This document shows, piece after piece, positions 35,801-45,922 of a stretch of 64,000 nucleotides of DNA; the first letter of the stretch is position 1; each line of letters begins with the position of its first letter. The notes beneath the pieces were generated by a model that had not been told where the DNA came from, did not search any database, and saw only the letters and a program-made list of their open reading frames with translations. The translations under genes were made by a program, and so were the position numbers. The DNA is from Temnothorax longispinosus (lineage: Eukaryota > Arthropoda > Insecta > Hymenoptera > Formicidae), in the NCBI RefSeq assembly GCF_030848805.1, contig NC_092364.1:4588001-4652000 (forward strand), read 5' to 3'.

Positions 35801-38599
35801 CGTCACGTTTGCCGCTGTCTCTTCCACGGTGACAGTGGTACCTCCAGAATTACCGCTGATCAAGTACGCCCCGCCACCACCGCTAACCACAGCCTCCTAT
35901 CAAACAACCCAACATACCGATGCCTCGTTAACCCCCCGAATTAAGATACGAACAAGGATACTTCTCCTTGAACACTAATATCCGCAATTCTGCTTGTAAA
36001 CTTTGTAGTGGAATACGTAATATAAGTTATTTCAAAAACTACAATATTAGAGCATTCATTTATTTATAAAGTGTCGAGAAAACTACGCAATGAATATAAA
36101 TTCTTTTTTTGCTCTTCGAGAAAGAGCATCTTCGCACTGGTTGCACTACAATTTACTGAACACCCTGTTTATAGCATACATTCTTGCAAACTTTTGATGC
36201 TATAAACGATTATGTAATTACAACTGTAATAAGATCTTATAAGAACAATTTTTTATGGCCCATATAATCATGCAGAGCACAGATCCCCATGCCTGCAGCG
36301 ATAAGGCATAAATATATACGTTGTATTGTCACAAATGAGTACGTTAATCATTCAATGTGATCGAGAACTAATTTATCCAACGTCTAAAAGGTTAAAGAGC
36401 AACCTAAGAAAGTCATAGGACATGCAATTTACCGCAGTTTCCGTTTGCGGACTGGCGCGCGCGGCAGCCGCGGATATGAGCGCATGAGTCGGGTCTCCGT
36501 CCACTACGCTCTGTTGAATCAAGTACGTGCCGTTGCCTTGTGATAACAGTTGCCCGGTTGAATTCGTGCCTTGTCCCGTGACCTGACGCAATACAAATAA
36601 TGTATCGTTAATATCGTCATAATTTTATCACGATAATTATCGCACATGAAGTATTTGGGCGTGCAATTACCTGTGCATACGTTACTGGCGTTGTCGCTGG
36701 AGTATAGTACTGACCCGAAGCCGGAGTGTACATCGCTCCCGTCTCACCGACAGCATAAACGGGATATGTCCTGTGCAGAACATTACGTGATTGTTATAGA
36801 ACGTTCCGTAAGTTATGAATAACTGACAAGTGCGAGATTGCGGTACTTACATCTGGCCATTCGCCGGTATATACGTGGAACCATCCCCCTCGACATATTG
36901 AACGTAAGTTGGATGAGAGACCGACTCGGACCCCACCGCCTCTGCGTCACCAGACACTGAAACAAAAAAGAAACGTGGCTGTATTTGAATAGATCACTTG
37001 TACTGACACACAAAGTTTGCATAAGCGCAACAAGTTTTATTAACATACTGTCATAAACATCATCTTAGAAATCGTTTCAATAACCAAAAGCCATATTTGG
37101 CACTGCAATTTGGATAGAAGGTAGTTTTGTAAATGACTAAAAACTCTAAATTGTAGTCGTATTCACGCTTATCGATAATAATGTAGAGTGGCGATAGATA
37201 AAGATGAAATAAACCAAAATAATATTAAAAACCGGTGTATTAGAACCCATTCATTGATCTTGTAATGTCTACAAAATTAAAATGTATAAACAGAACATAT
37301 AAGGCATGCTGTTTATTTTCTGCCCTCACCTACAGCCGTTGTGAGGGACGCGTAGGACGATGAATCACCGGTGCCTAGTGTGGTCAGAGTAGAAGTACAG
37401 AGGTGCATGTTTTTCAGCAGCATGGAAAGGGTCAAATCTCTACTCAAATACTATAATCTTTCAAACTGATCCTCATATACTCACCACAAATAGTAAACTT
37501 ATTTGCAATTAAGTTTCGCATTCGATACTAATTTCTATCTGTATGCTCGCGTACAATCGGATGTCTACAGTTTAGCGTGTAATCGCTCGCAATTTGATTT
37601 GTATGCATTGCAGTAAGGTCGAATAAGGATCAATTCACACCGCTTCAATATCAGACAAGAAATTTATATTTGTCTGTTACCTGTGACTGTTATGTAGTGC
37701 GGGGAACCACTGACGATGGTGCCGGCTGACGTAGAAGCAGCGTCGGAGTCCACTAGCGCGTGCTGGCCCGAGTGAGTAGTATTGACCACTACCTGTGCTG
37801 TAACATGCGCTGGCGTACCTGTTGAGCCGTTGGACGAATCTGCAGCTGTTTCAAGCGTATCCTGAACCAATAACTAAATTATTATTTATAGTATGCGTGT
37901 CCTCATGGCCCACGACTCGTTTTCATAATAGAAATTTAAAAAGAAAAATTATATATGCCTTTTGTACGTATGTGAATATTTATATATTCAGGCGCAAGGT
38001 AGAATTGACTTGGATTTTATTTCAACATTTGTGTGTATCGCTCTTATCAGTCGCTAGGAGCAGATGGCTGAAATATATTATCAGATATAAAAATGAGCTG
38101 CAAACAGATGCTATAATATCTACAGAGATCACATGTATATTGAATAATTTTATATATATCCTTTACACGTTATATTCTTATCCATTTTACAACAGCAGTA
38201 ATACAGAGAAAGTAACAAAAAGAAGGAGAAGTAATCTGACATATAGATTATATCTTTGAGATTTGTAACTCTTGAGAACAATAAAAATAATTATCTTCAT
38301 AAATCACACTGACAAAAGGCATAACACAGAGATATAAATGTAGGACAAATATTACCAACCTGAATAGGCTGCAGATTATTTGGACTGGAAGGATCGGGGC
38401 TCGTCACGACAGTGATAAGTTGCTGGCCTCTGGCAGACTGAGTCTGTGCTCCGCTAGCACCGCCACTGGAACTGGAAGTAGTAGTCACGACAACCACATT
38501 TTGCTTAGAATCCACCCCTACCGCCGTAGAGCTACCCCCACTGTTATTAGCCCCGGTGGATGCTGCTGCGAGGGCATACTGGGCTCCTGTCGTAGTCAT
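32819..38599 (-). CDS. Rfx: RFX1/2/3-type transcription factor
   Basis: Winged-helix DNA-binding protein that binds X-box promoters; RFX1-3 and fly Rfx drive ciliary genes. Sixteen coding exons give 808 residues: 38599-38360, 37861-37681, 37374-37330, 36956-36851, 36770-36671, 36582-36433, 35896-35774, 35339-35158, 35078-34608, 34370-34249, 34170-34073, 33948-33793, 33673-33471, 33399-33246, 33005-32954, 32862-32819, all in phase. The first 315 residues are Ser/Thr/Gly/Gln-rich (activation region). The DNA-binding domain begins near residue 316 with HWLLENYETADGVSLPRSTL and ends GNSKYHYYGIRVKP. The dimerisation region includes TLRRYTSLNHLAQAARAVLQ and RQFLLKWSFYSSMVIRDLTL. The tail ends QPKRMKLS. 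The start ATG is preceded by open frame to an acceptor near 38683, so an upstream coding exon is possible. Confidence 0.95.
37330..37374 (-). other. 45-nt micro-exon of the RFX gene
   Basis: A 45-base exon (ACTAG|GC...TAG|GTGAGG) encodes 15 residues containing TGDSSSYASLTTA. It is a multiple of three, so skipping it would keep the frame. Phase fits both neighbours, which is the main support. Confidence 0.7.
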
Positions 38600-39180
38600 G
38601 GCAATCACTCCTTCGCCTCTCTCTGCACCCACTGAGTCGTCGCCACCACCGCTACTACCTCTCCGATGCTGGAGAGAGGAATCTATAACAGAGATACGCA
38701 CATACACCGTCTCACTAAATATCAATAACATCTTCCACCAGACCCAGCGGAGAGATCTTTAAGAACAGCGTGCCTCCGCAACCCCCAATATCAATATCGA
38801 CTCACCGAAACAGGAATATTACTTGGTAATTATGAAACAAGATATGCATTTGATGAACAAGGTTCATCAAACGTAATATCATAAATATTTTTAAATAAAG
38901 TATCACTTCTAGTATTCACTTTTGACATAAATTATATATATATATATAGGATATATACTATATCCTACAAAGTTTACACTCTCATATTACATAAAATCTA
39001 TTGCATAGAGAATAGATGCTTGATTTTGATCTCAAAATTGTATCTGTAAATAAAAAAAGAAAACTTTCACATATCAATTATAATATTAAATACAACATTA
39101 AACTCGTTATTTAAAAATATTGCCTTAAAAACTTAAATACAACTCGAAACTATTTTCTGTACAACAGTTACAAAATTGCT
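38600..39180. other. RFX 5' flank, AT-rich
   Basis: Holds a likely splice acceptor for the first coding exon near 38683 and otherwise AT-rich DNA including a TA-repeat near 38933-38950. No other feature seen. Confidence 0.4.
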
Positions 39181-39199
39181 AACAAATCTTCATATGGAA

Positions 39200-39960
39200 G
39201 CGCTAGTACGATCGCGTAAACCTGTCGATAAGCCAAACCGTCGCTAAGGAGCGAAAAGGAAGCGAGAGAGAACGCCCTATCGCGTTACAATTCTGTAAAA
39301 TAAGGTTTCCCCTTGGGGATGAGAAACATCTCGCCTTTGGATCGACGAAATCGCTTTCGGGGGAGCGAGCCGACGACGATAAGCGTGGCCCGCGCATCGC
39401 CGGAGGAACGTAACAAACAAGGACAAAGTTCCCACCCGCGTTCCGGCCGCCGTTCCTAACCTATATCGCAGTACAGAGAGATGGCAATAAACGTACTTTC
39501 CTCGCAGGTGTGGCGCATTCAATAATCCGCAGATCAAAGGGAAGCCCCGGCGGGCTCGCGATACGAACGGTACACGTCACTGCCATTATTACGCGCGTGT
39601 ATCATGGTGTATCGGGCGCCGTGTACCTGTTGGGGCGGCAGGTACCAAACACAATGTATCAAGGGGGAAGAAATCGGCCCGCGGGGAGGGAAAAGAGAGA
39701 GGGGTGGCGTGCGCGCGCGAGGGGTGTCCTAGAGCGACGATTGCCGCTACCCACGCGTGACTGGACACACGGCTCGCTTTAAGAGGGTTGAAAACGTATC
39801 AATGAAGGCGGCCGGGATCACGAAAGCAATTAGAGAGCATTATCCTGAGTCCAGCGTTGCAACCCTCGCTTTTTCCGCCAAGGATGGACCAGGGGGGCGG
39901 GCTAATAAGCGACGCACAGTACCGCGTTGATACGCGAGGGAAAGGTGGCCATGCTTCCTC
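39200..39960 (-). promoter_or_regulatory. GC-rich block upstream of RFX, candidate promoter/5' UTR
   Basis: A CpG-rich block about 0.6-1.4 kb upstream of the RFX start codon, flanked by AT-rich DNA. It is the nearest island and the best candidate for the RFX promoter and first non-coding exon. Open frames here are compositional. Confidence 0.4.
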
Positions 39961-40221
39961 TTCTCCCGTCTCTCTCTCTTCTACTCGCGCGCTTCGTTTC
40001 TCTCTGCAAGCTATATAATAAAATACATAAGATGAACGATTACTTTATCGTTTTCTAATAATATAATGTGTCGTGAGAGACTGTAAGAGCTATACGCTTT
40101 AATAAGAAAATCGTAACGTTGTTCGGTAGTATCGATCAGGAGAAAATTTTGTAATAGGATCTGATGTTTCTCTTGTTTTGATGTATACATACCAGCTAAT
40201 TAATATAGGACTCGGTAGACT

Positions 40222-40263
40222 CATTAGTACGTTTCTCTAGGTAGGTAGAGAGACGTACTAATG
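40222..40263. repeat. Near-perfect 18-bp hairpin
   Basis: CATTAGTACGTTTCTCTA and TAGAGAGACGTACTAATG pair over 18 positions with one wobble, around the 6-base loop GGTAGG. Too short for a normal microRNA precursor; possibly a tiny palindromic element. Confidence 0.7.
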
Positions 40264-40264
40264 T

Positions 40265-41585
40265 TACATCAACATGGTTCTTACCCTAACAATGCAATCA
40301 AAAACCAAACTGTTATACGTATGCGAATAACAGTGTTGAAATAAAGAAAAATATTCCTTGTTTGAAAATAACTTTTGTAACATTTAAATTGTATACTTTC
40401 TCTACAGATTTTGAGAACATTCATTAAATATAACTAAGTTTTCTTTTCGCATGTTTCTTTCAAGAGAAGCTCTGAGGCATCTATTATGTTACTTTTTTTT
40501 TCTAAATATATCTAGCGTTACATTTAGAAAGATACCTTATATAGCATTTGCTGCAAATGTTACTGGTAGTAGGCTGATACGATGTGGGCCTGTGTCTGTT
40601 ACCTATACACACGTAATGTCACAAGTGCACCTGGCGTCTGTTATGCATGGCTGATGGGGAGAGACTCCTGTGTTCTTTCTAAGTCCTTCCTATCCATACG
40701 ACGTATATCTACGTGTCTCACGTGTATATTTCAACCTCCCCTGTGTAATTTGTACACGAGAAACCATTACTTAGGCCCGTTACGCAGAAGCTACAACACA
40801 CTTCGGCTTTTCATAGTAATATATATCCATTCGGTCCCAATGTCCTGTGGAAACGGTATGCACCTGGAGTCAGATAAACCCGTGGGCTGAGAACTTATGC
40901 AGATGGTGAAAAGTAAAACGGCAGAGATAAGGGATAGATAGCGTGGAAATATCAAACAACAAACGGTTGGCGGGGAGAAACATTGTGCCGAGATGTAAAT
41001 CACCAATAAAGGTGATATCCAATATCATTTGCAACAAGTACGTTCAGACAAGCTGATTTCGATGCGAGTCAGGGCGGAGATGGCTGGAAACGATTAATAT
41101 GTTCATCAGCTTAAGGCCGCAGGGGTGGAAGATCGCATTCATGTAATTGATAAGCCCATTTTAATTGGAAATCTTCATAGCTTCTTCACGTTAGGTGCCC
41201 CATAGGAAGGACCTGTATAATAGGCTCGCCAATGCGTTACAAATTAGGGGAATCTATGAAGCAGATCTCTCTCTCTCTCTCTGCGGAGAGTATCATACAA
41301 AGGTATCGGCCCTGCTTCGATACAACATCCGAGTTTAATCAGCGTCCCTCAACAGATCGATAGGGTATATAGCGTGCAAAGAATCGAAATCGCAAAACTG
41401 CGCGACCTAAAGAAGAATCCCCAAAAGATACTCGAACCAGGGCTCCGCTCTCCAGCCCTGGCCTCGAGTTCTCGCCTGAATGAATCGAGTGAAATCAATT
41501 CCAACAAACGGCTCTCGACCTACCCAGGAACATTTCCCGCAGGTTGTTTTCTTCTACGAACGTGTCTCGGCGATCGCGCACCGAG
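40265..41585. other. Intergenic stretch without recognised features
   Basis: Mixed composition, a CT-repeat near 41266-41281, no coding exon or RNA gene recognised on either strand. Confidence 0.4.
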
Positions 41586-41746
41586 TAAAGGCCGTGGCAC
41601 AAAGAAAAATTTCAGCAGTAAAACTTGAGCAGTAAGCAAATCAGCCAACAACATTCAAGAACTTAAGGCACAGTCCTAAGCGGTGTAGCGAATCTATAAC
41701 GTTAATTTCCTTACTACTTGAGTTTTTCTATGTGCCACGGCCTTAA
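41586..41746. mobile_element. Palindromic MITE with AAGGCCGTGGCAC ends
   Basis: Left end TAAAGGCCGTGGCACA...AGAAAAA and right end TTTTTCTATGTGCCACGGCC are inverted copies. An internal match pairs ACTTGAGCAGTAAG with CTTACTACTTGAG. About 160 bp and non-coding. Confidence 0.7.
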
Positions 41747-41799
41747 CATTCCACGCTTTGCGTTAAACATTTACGCTAAACATTCAAGCCTTGACAGGG

Positions 41800-42700
41800 A
41801 AGACAATCTCTCTCTCTCTTTCTCTCCGCGTCTCTGCGTCCTCGCGAGCACGTCGTGCGGCCGCCTGCGAACGAAACCGTCGAGAGGATTATCCGAAAGG
41901 ACGATTCGCGACGAAGGCGGCGTCTCCGTCGGTCCGACGTCGACGCAAAGATTCCGCGATCGGAAACGCCGGCAGACAGGAGTCCGCCTGTCTTCTTCTC
42001 TCCCTAACTCTCGCTCTCTCGCACTCACCTGTCTTCATGAATAGCGTGTGCTCGAACGCAGCGGCGCCCGGGCGCACTCGCGCGGCCGAACGACGTGTCC
42101 CTCCGTCGCCGTCGCCGTCGTCGTCGTCGTCGTCGAGCGGGCGCGCTCTCTATCTCCCTTCCTCTCCCTGTTTCACGCGCGCGCGCGCGCGCTCCTTCTC
42201 TCTCTCTTTCTCTGTCGCTCCTTTCGGTCTCGAAGAGACGACAGCGGGCCCGTCACCCAGGAAACCGCGCGCCGCGGTCGGCTCGTAGGGCTCTCGCGGC
42301 GCTCGCTCGCTCGCACACACGGCACGCCGGCACACGGAGCGACGAAAAGAGCGGGGCGACACACTCCGACGAACCCCCCGTATACTTTGTTGTGGACGGC
42401 TGGCCGGAGTGGTGTTGCTTGTCTGCTGCTACCCCGTCGCCTTGGCTACGGCATCACTGACCGCGTCACGCGCAGGGCCGTGCGCGGCGCGCCCGGCGCC
42501 ACCGGGGGCATCCGTCGCGCGCGAAATCCGGCGCGTTTCGCTTTCTCCGTGCCGAACACGTTGGCTCCGGGAGTTCGTCGGGAAGGGAACGTCGAGTTCT
42601 CTTTCCCTCTCTCTTTCGCGTACGCGACCCCTTTTGTCTCTCGCTCAATCGGCGAGCGCGAATTTTGCTTCCACGCGTCCTTTTGGAGAATTTAAATTGA
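41800..42700. promoter_or_regulatory. CpG island, orientation unknown
   Basis: A very CpG-rich block with CT tracts and a GC dinucleotide run near 42177-42190. It may be a distal RFX promoter or the promoter of an unrecognised transcript. Several long open frames cross it but are low-complexity Arg/Ser/Pro readings. Confidence 0.4.
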
Positions 42701-43044
42701 GGTATTTAAATTGCGAAATTTGACTCGCCCGTCGTTATGTTTCGATATCTTGCGACACATTGGAGGGAGATATCAAAGTCCGTAGCGGACGATTTCGAGA
42801 AGCTATACGGATTGTGACTCGAGATGAATTTAAATACAAGATTGCCTTTAAAGATATGTCAATTTCCCTATCTTTATCTCCCGATTTTAAAACGATCTTT
42901 CTTTTTGCTACAACTCGAGGAATCGCATAGACCGTGAAAACAACGTCATAAATCCGAATCTTTGAAGGGGACTGCCGCGTGCGTTTCGCAACGCGAATGG
43001 TATGCGATTTTGAAATTAGCGCCGTGAGATAGGCCCGCGGGCCG

Positions 43045-43150
43045 CCCAGGTAGCAATTAATGTCTAAAAGACATCATAAAGACAACTTTAAGATTTCTGG
43101 CATCTTAAAGACATCTTTATGATGTCTTTTAGACATTAATGCTACCTGGG
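43045..43150. mobile_element. Near-perfect palindromic MITE, CCCAGGTAGCA ends
   Basis: CCCAGGTAGCAATTAATGTC and its complement close a stem of about 45 bp with few mismatches around ATTTCTGGC. Repeated AAAGACATC motifs fill the arms. Belongs with the CCCAGRYAGCA-ended elements at 24694 and 28554. Confidence 0.8.
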
Positions 43151-43212
43151 GCAGCTTGTCGCAATTTCGAAAGGGGGAAAATGCGACGGGGGGGTCGAGC
43201 GTTTCCGCTCTG

Positions 43213-43370
43213 GGTTACCTATTCTTGAAATCGTTATGAAACGAATTCGTTTATGAACAAAAAGGTGGGAATTTTCTAGTTGAGCGCCAATGGAAACCCC
43301 CAGTTAACGCACCTTTTCGTTCATAAACGAATTCGTTTCATAACGAACGATTTCAAGAATATAGGTACCC
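43213..43370. mobile_element. Palindromic MITE with GGGTTACCTATTCTTGAAAT ends
   Basis: The left arm continues with CGTTATGAAACGAATTCGTT and TATGAACAAAAAGG; the right arm is its reverse complement. Centre about 45 bp. Non-coding. Confidence 0.75.
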
Positions 43371-43676
43371 TGAAACCCGCAAGTCGAGGGGTAGTTTGGT
43401 GGAACGCGATCGGCCGGCCGATAATGCACGAACCCTTTTTCGATCGCTGTCGATTACGTCGATTGGCGAAGGCGCGTGTCATAATGCGGCTTTCCGGCGC
43501 CATCTGTGTCGCCCCTACGCAGATTCTACGTCAATGACGTAACTATAGGCGCCCGCTGCTCCGATTTTTTGTCTCTTCCCTATCCGCGCTCGAGAAGTGT
43601 CCACGGACTCTGATTAATTTGATCGCATATATATATTAATTTATAAAACTATAAACTATATACTGTACTTTTTTTA

Positions 43677-43790
43677 TTGAACTGATAATTTTTCATTATT
43701 CAACAAATAATAATTGTAAAAAAAAAGATTAGATTGGGGATAACGTATTGTATAATTAAAAATTCTGCGATTTGAATTAATCAACAATCA
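43677..43790. repeat. Single diverged copy of the 27-kb tandem-array unit
   Basis: Contains AATTTTTCATTATTCAACAA, AAAAGATTAGATTGGGGATA, ACGTATTGTATAATTAAAAA and TTTGAATTAATCAACAATCA in the same order as the array unit. Resemblance is by eye. Confidence 0.4.
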
Positions 43791-43794
43791 TTTC

Positions 43795-44470
43795 ATGTCC
43801 ATTTCTACCAAGGTGGATTAAATTCAATCTCGGTTCAATTTACTTTTTATTTTTATCTAAATACCCATTTCTATATATCAATGCAGATTAACTTTTATCT
43901 TCTTCTAATTCTTAGAACTAGAAAAAGATAAAAAGTTAAACCGAGATTAAAGTCAATCTACATTAGTAGAAATGGACATAACTCGCCGGTTCTACAATAC
44001 GTCGCAAACGATGGCAACTGCTAGTTGAAAAGTGTTAATTTTGATTGCCGATTGCCAGTTATTGTCGCCAAAAAAGTTTAAAAGTTCGCCAACTCTCTTT
44101 CGACAACCGCAATTGACAACCGCGATGTGGAAATACCTAACATTTTTCAACTAGCAGTTGCTATCGTTTGCAACGTATTATAGAACCGGCTTTAGAACTA
44201 GAAAAAGATAAAAAGTAAATTAAACTGAGATTAATCTACATTGGTGGAAATAGACATTCGAATTAGAAAGAGATAAAAAGCAAGTTAAACCAATATTAAA
44301 ATTAACTTAAAGAAAGAGATGAAAAGTTAATCTATATTGGTGGAAATAGACATTTGAGCTAAAAAGAGATGAAAAGTTAAATCAATATTAAAATTAACTT
44401 GCATATTGGTATAAAAATGGACATTAAGGGTTAAAATTAATCCACATTGTTATAAATTGACACAAGTAAA
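43795..44470. mobile_element. Cluster of GTCCATTTCTACC-ended MITE copies and half-copies
   Basis: Several partial copies share GTCCATTTCTACCAA, GTAGATTAA, and AAAAAGATAAAAAG, in both orientations. One fairly complete copy spans about 43795-43980; half-copies follow at 44195-44470. A different palindrome (43985-44190) splits the cluster. Same family as 7912-8055. Confidence 0.65.
43985..44190. mobile_element. Palindromic MITE with GCCGGTTCTA ends, inserted in the cluster
   Basis: Left arm GCCGGTTCTACAATACGTCG...CAACTGCTAGTTGAAAA matches the reverse complement of the right arm ending ACGTATTATAGAACCGGC. Internal shorter palindromes around GATTGCCGATTGCC. Confidence 0.7.
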
Positions 44471-44649
44471 TTCACGAAAGCGAAGAATTAGGAAAGCGAG
44501 GCTCGCGAAGACGATCGGCCGGATCGGCGACTTCGATGAGTGGATCGATCTTCCATCACTTATGTCGCGACGAAGAAAAGAGAGTATTTGCGCAAGCGGG
44601 ACACCCACCGAAGTTGGTCAATTATATATAAAAAAAAAGAGAAATACAA

Positions 44650-44850
44650 AATCGCTTACACAACAATGATCGGTTTCCAACGAAGTAGCGAGGTATGCCC
44701 GACCAGTGGCCGTACTGCCCGTTCTCCGCCGGCGTCGCGACGAAGTCTAGGCTCACGTAGAAGGACGGCGGGATGACGTAGTCGGAGTTCGCCATGCTCC
44801 TGATCTCCATCCACATTCTCTGCGGATCCCACGAAAGAAAATCCATCGCC
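44650..44850 (-). CDS. Orphan exon-like open frame, unrecognised protein
   Basis: A minus-strand frame translates to MDFLSWDPQRMWMEIRSM, then NSDYVIPPSFYVSLDF and TPAENGQYGHWSGIPRYF. It stands out from neighbouring frames by balanced residue composition and GC-ending codons. A possible acceptor (pyrimidine-rich, then GCAG) lies just before the RMWMEI part and a good donor (GT|GTAAGC) follows at about 44650. An initiating ATG (GCGATGG context) at about 44849 is an alternative. I find no matching neighbour exons on the minus strand and do not recognise the family. It could be a first exon whose continuation was missed, or chance. Confidence 0.3.
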
Positions 44851-45402
44851 GGTACCCGGAGATGCCGTCTTCGCGCGAGATGTAACCACCATGTATGCGG
44901 GAGGACTTTTCCTCTTCCTCCTCCGAAAAAAAAAGACGATCTTCGCCGCGGCCATGATAACAATCGCGGATCGCCATCGATTTTCGCACGCCATCGTCGC
45001 GCGTTTTCATCTCGGAGGACTTTCGAGAGAGCAGGACGAATTCTCGTCGAGAACGTCACTCAAAATTTCGAAAGGCGATTTATTCATCCCCGGAAAACGC
45101 TGTTGTTTCCCTGGGCGCGAACGAATTGCCGTGCATGTCCCAACCTTGATTGGGAAAGAGGGGGATGTGGGTCAATCGGACTCTCAACACGCCCGACGCA
45201 AAGTTGGCGCAGCATTTTGAATCGATGATCGATGCGCGTGTCGCGCGCGCGCGTCGTCTCGCTCGCAGCGGCGGATCGAGATGCTCGCGGGCCCCGAGCG
45301 GACCCGAGCCGAAATTATAGTAAGAATAAGAATGTAAAAACGACGCGATCTCATTCAGCTGAAAACACGAAATAATCCCTATTCATCCTTACCAAGCGAG
45401 AG

Positions 45403-45580
45403 TTGATCAGAATTAATCGCCCTAAAATTAATTGACTTATAATTATTCAGCCTGAAATTATAAAATCGTCCTAAAATGAATTGATCTAAAATTAATCAGC
45501 CTGAAATTAATCGCCCTGAAATTAATTAACCTGAAATCAATTAGCCTGAAATTAATCGACTTAAAATTTAAATAAAATTC
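45403..45580. repeat. Minisatellite of about 15-16-bp units
   Basis: About ten imperfect units of the type CCTGAAATTAATCG / CCTAAAATTAATTGA in tandem. AT-rich and non-coding, a few hundred bases upstream of the sorting nexin start. Confidence 0.75.
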
Positions 45581-45898
45581 GGCCCAAAATCGCAGAAAGT
45601 TAAACAAATCGAAGTGTCGTCGACGATTTAACATTAGTGAAGAAAAACTCGCATTGCTAATGTAACATAATAAAAGTATAAAGTGAAATAATCGGCAATG
45701 CATACAAATTAGAAATAAAATTTATTTGTATAATAATAATGAGACAGATAAAAGAAGTTCCCTTCGTGCACCCCCTCGCGATGATACGTCGCTCGCGCAG
45801 CGTCTGCGCGAAGCTGTCAACAGTTGTCTCGCGAAGACCAGCAGTAGACCAGCGAGGACGGCTGTTATCAGCATTATCAGCCGCGTTGTTTCCTGTCA

Positions 45899-45922
45899 AA
45901 AAAAAAAAAAAAAAAAAAAAAA
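45899..45922 (+). repeat. Poly(A) tract immediately 5' of the sorting nexin start codon
   Basis: A run of about 25 adenines abuts the ATG of the sorting nexin. If transcribed it forms the last part of the 5' UTR. An unremoved homopolymer may vary in length between individuals. Confidence 0.9.

Noticed and set aside
41791..42695. Overlapping 165- and 215-codon plus-strand frames in the CpG island
   Set aside because: Low-complexity Ser/Arg/Ala translations in several frames at once, no domain, no splice logic.
43045..43150. microRNA gene
   Set aside because: The ends match other copies of a MITE family, so a transposon explains the palindrome. Small RNA data would be needed for anything more.
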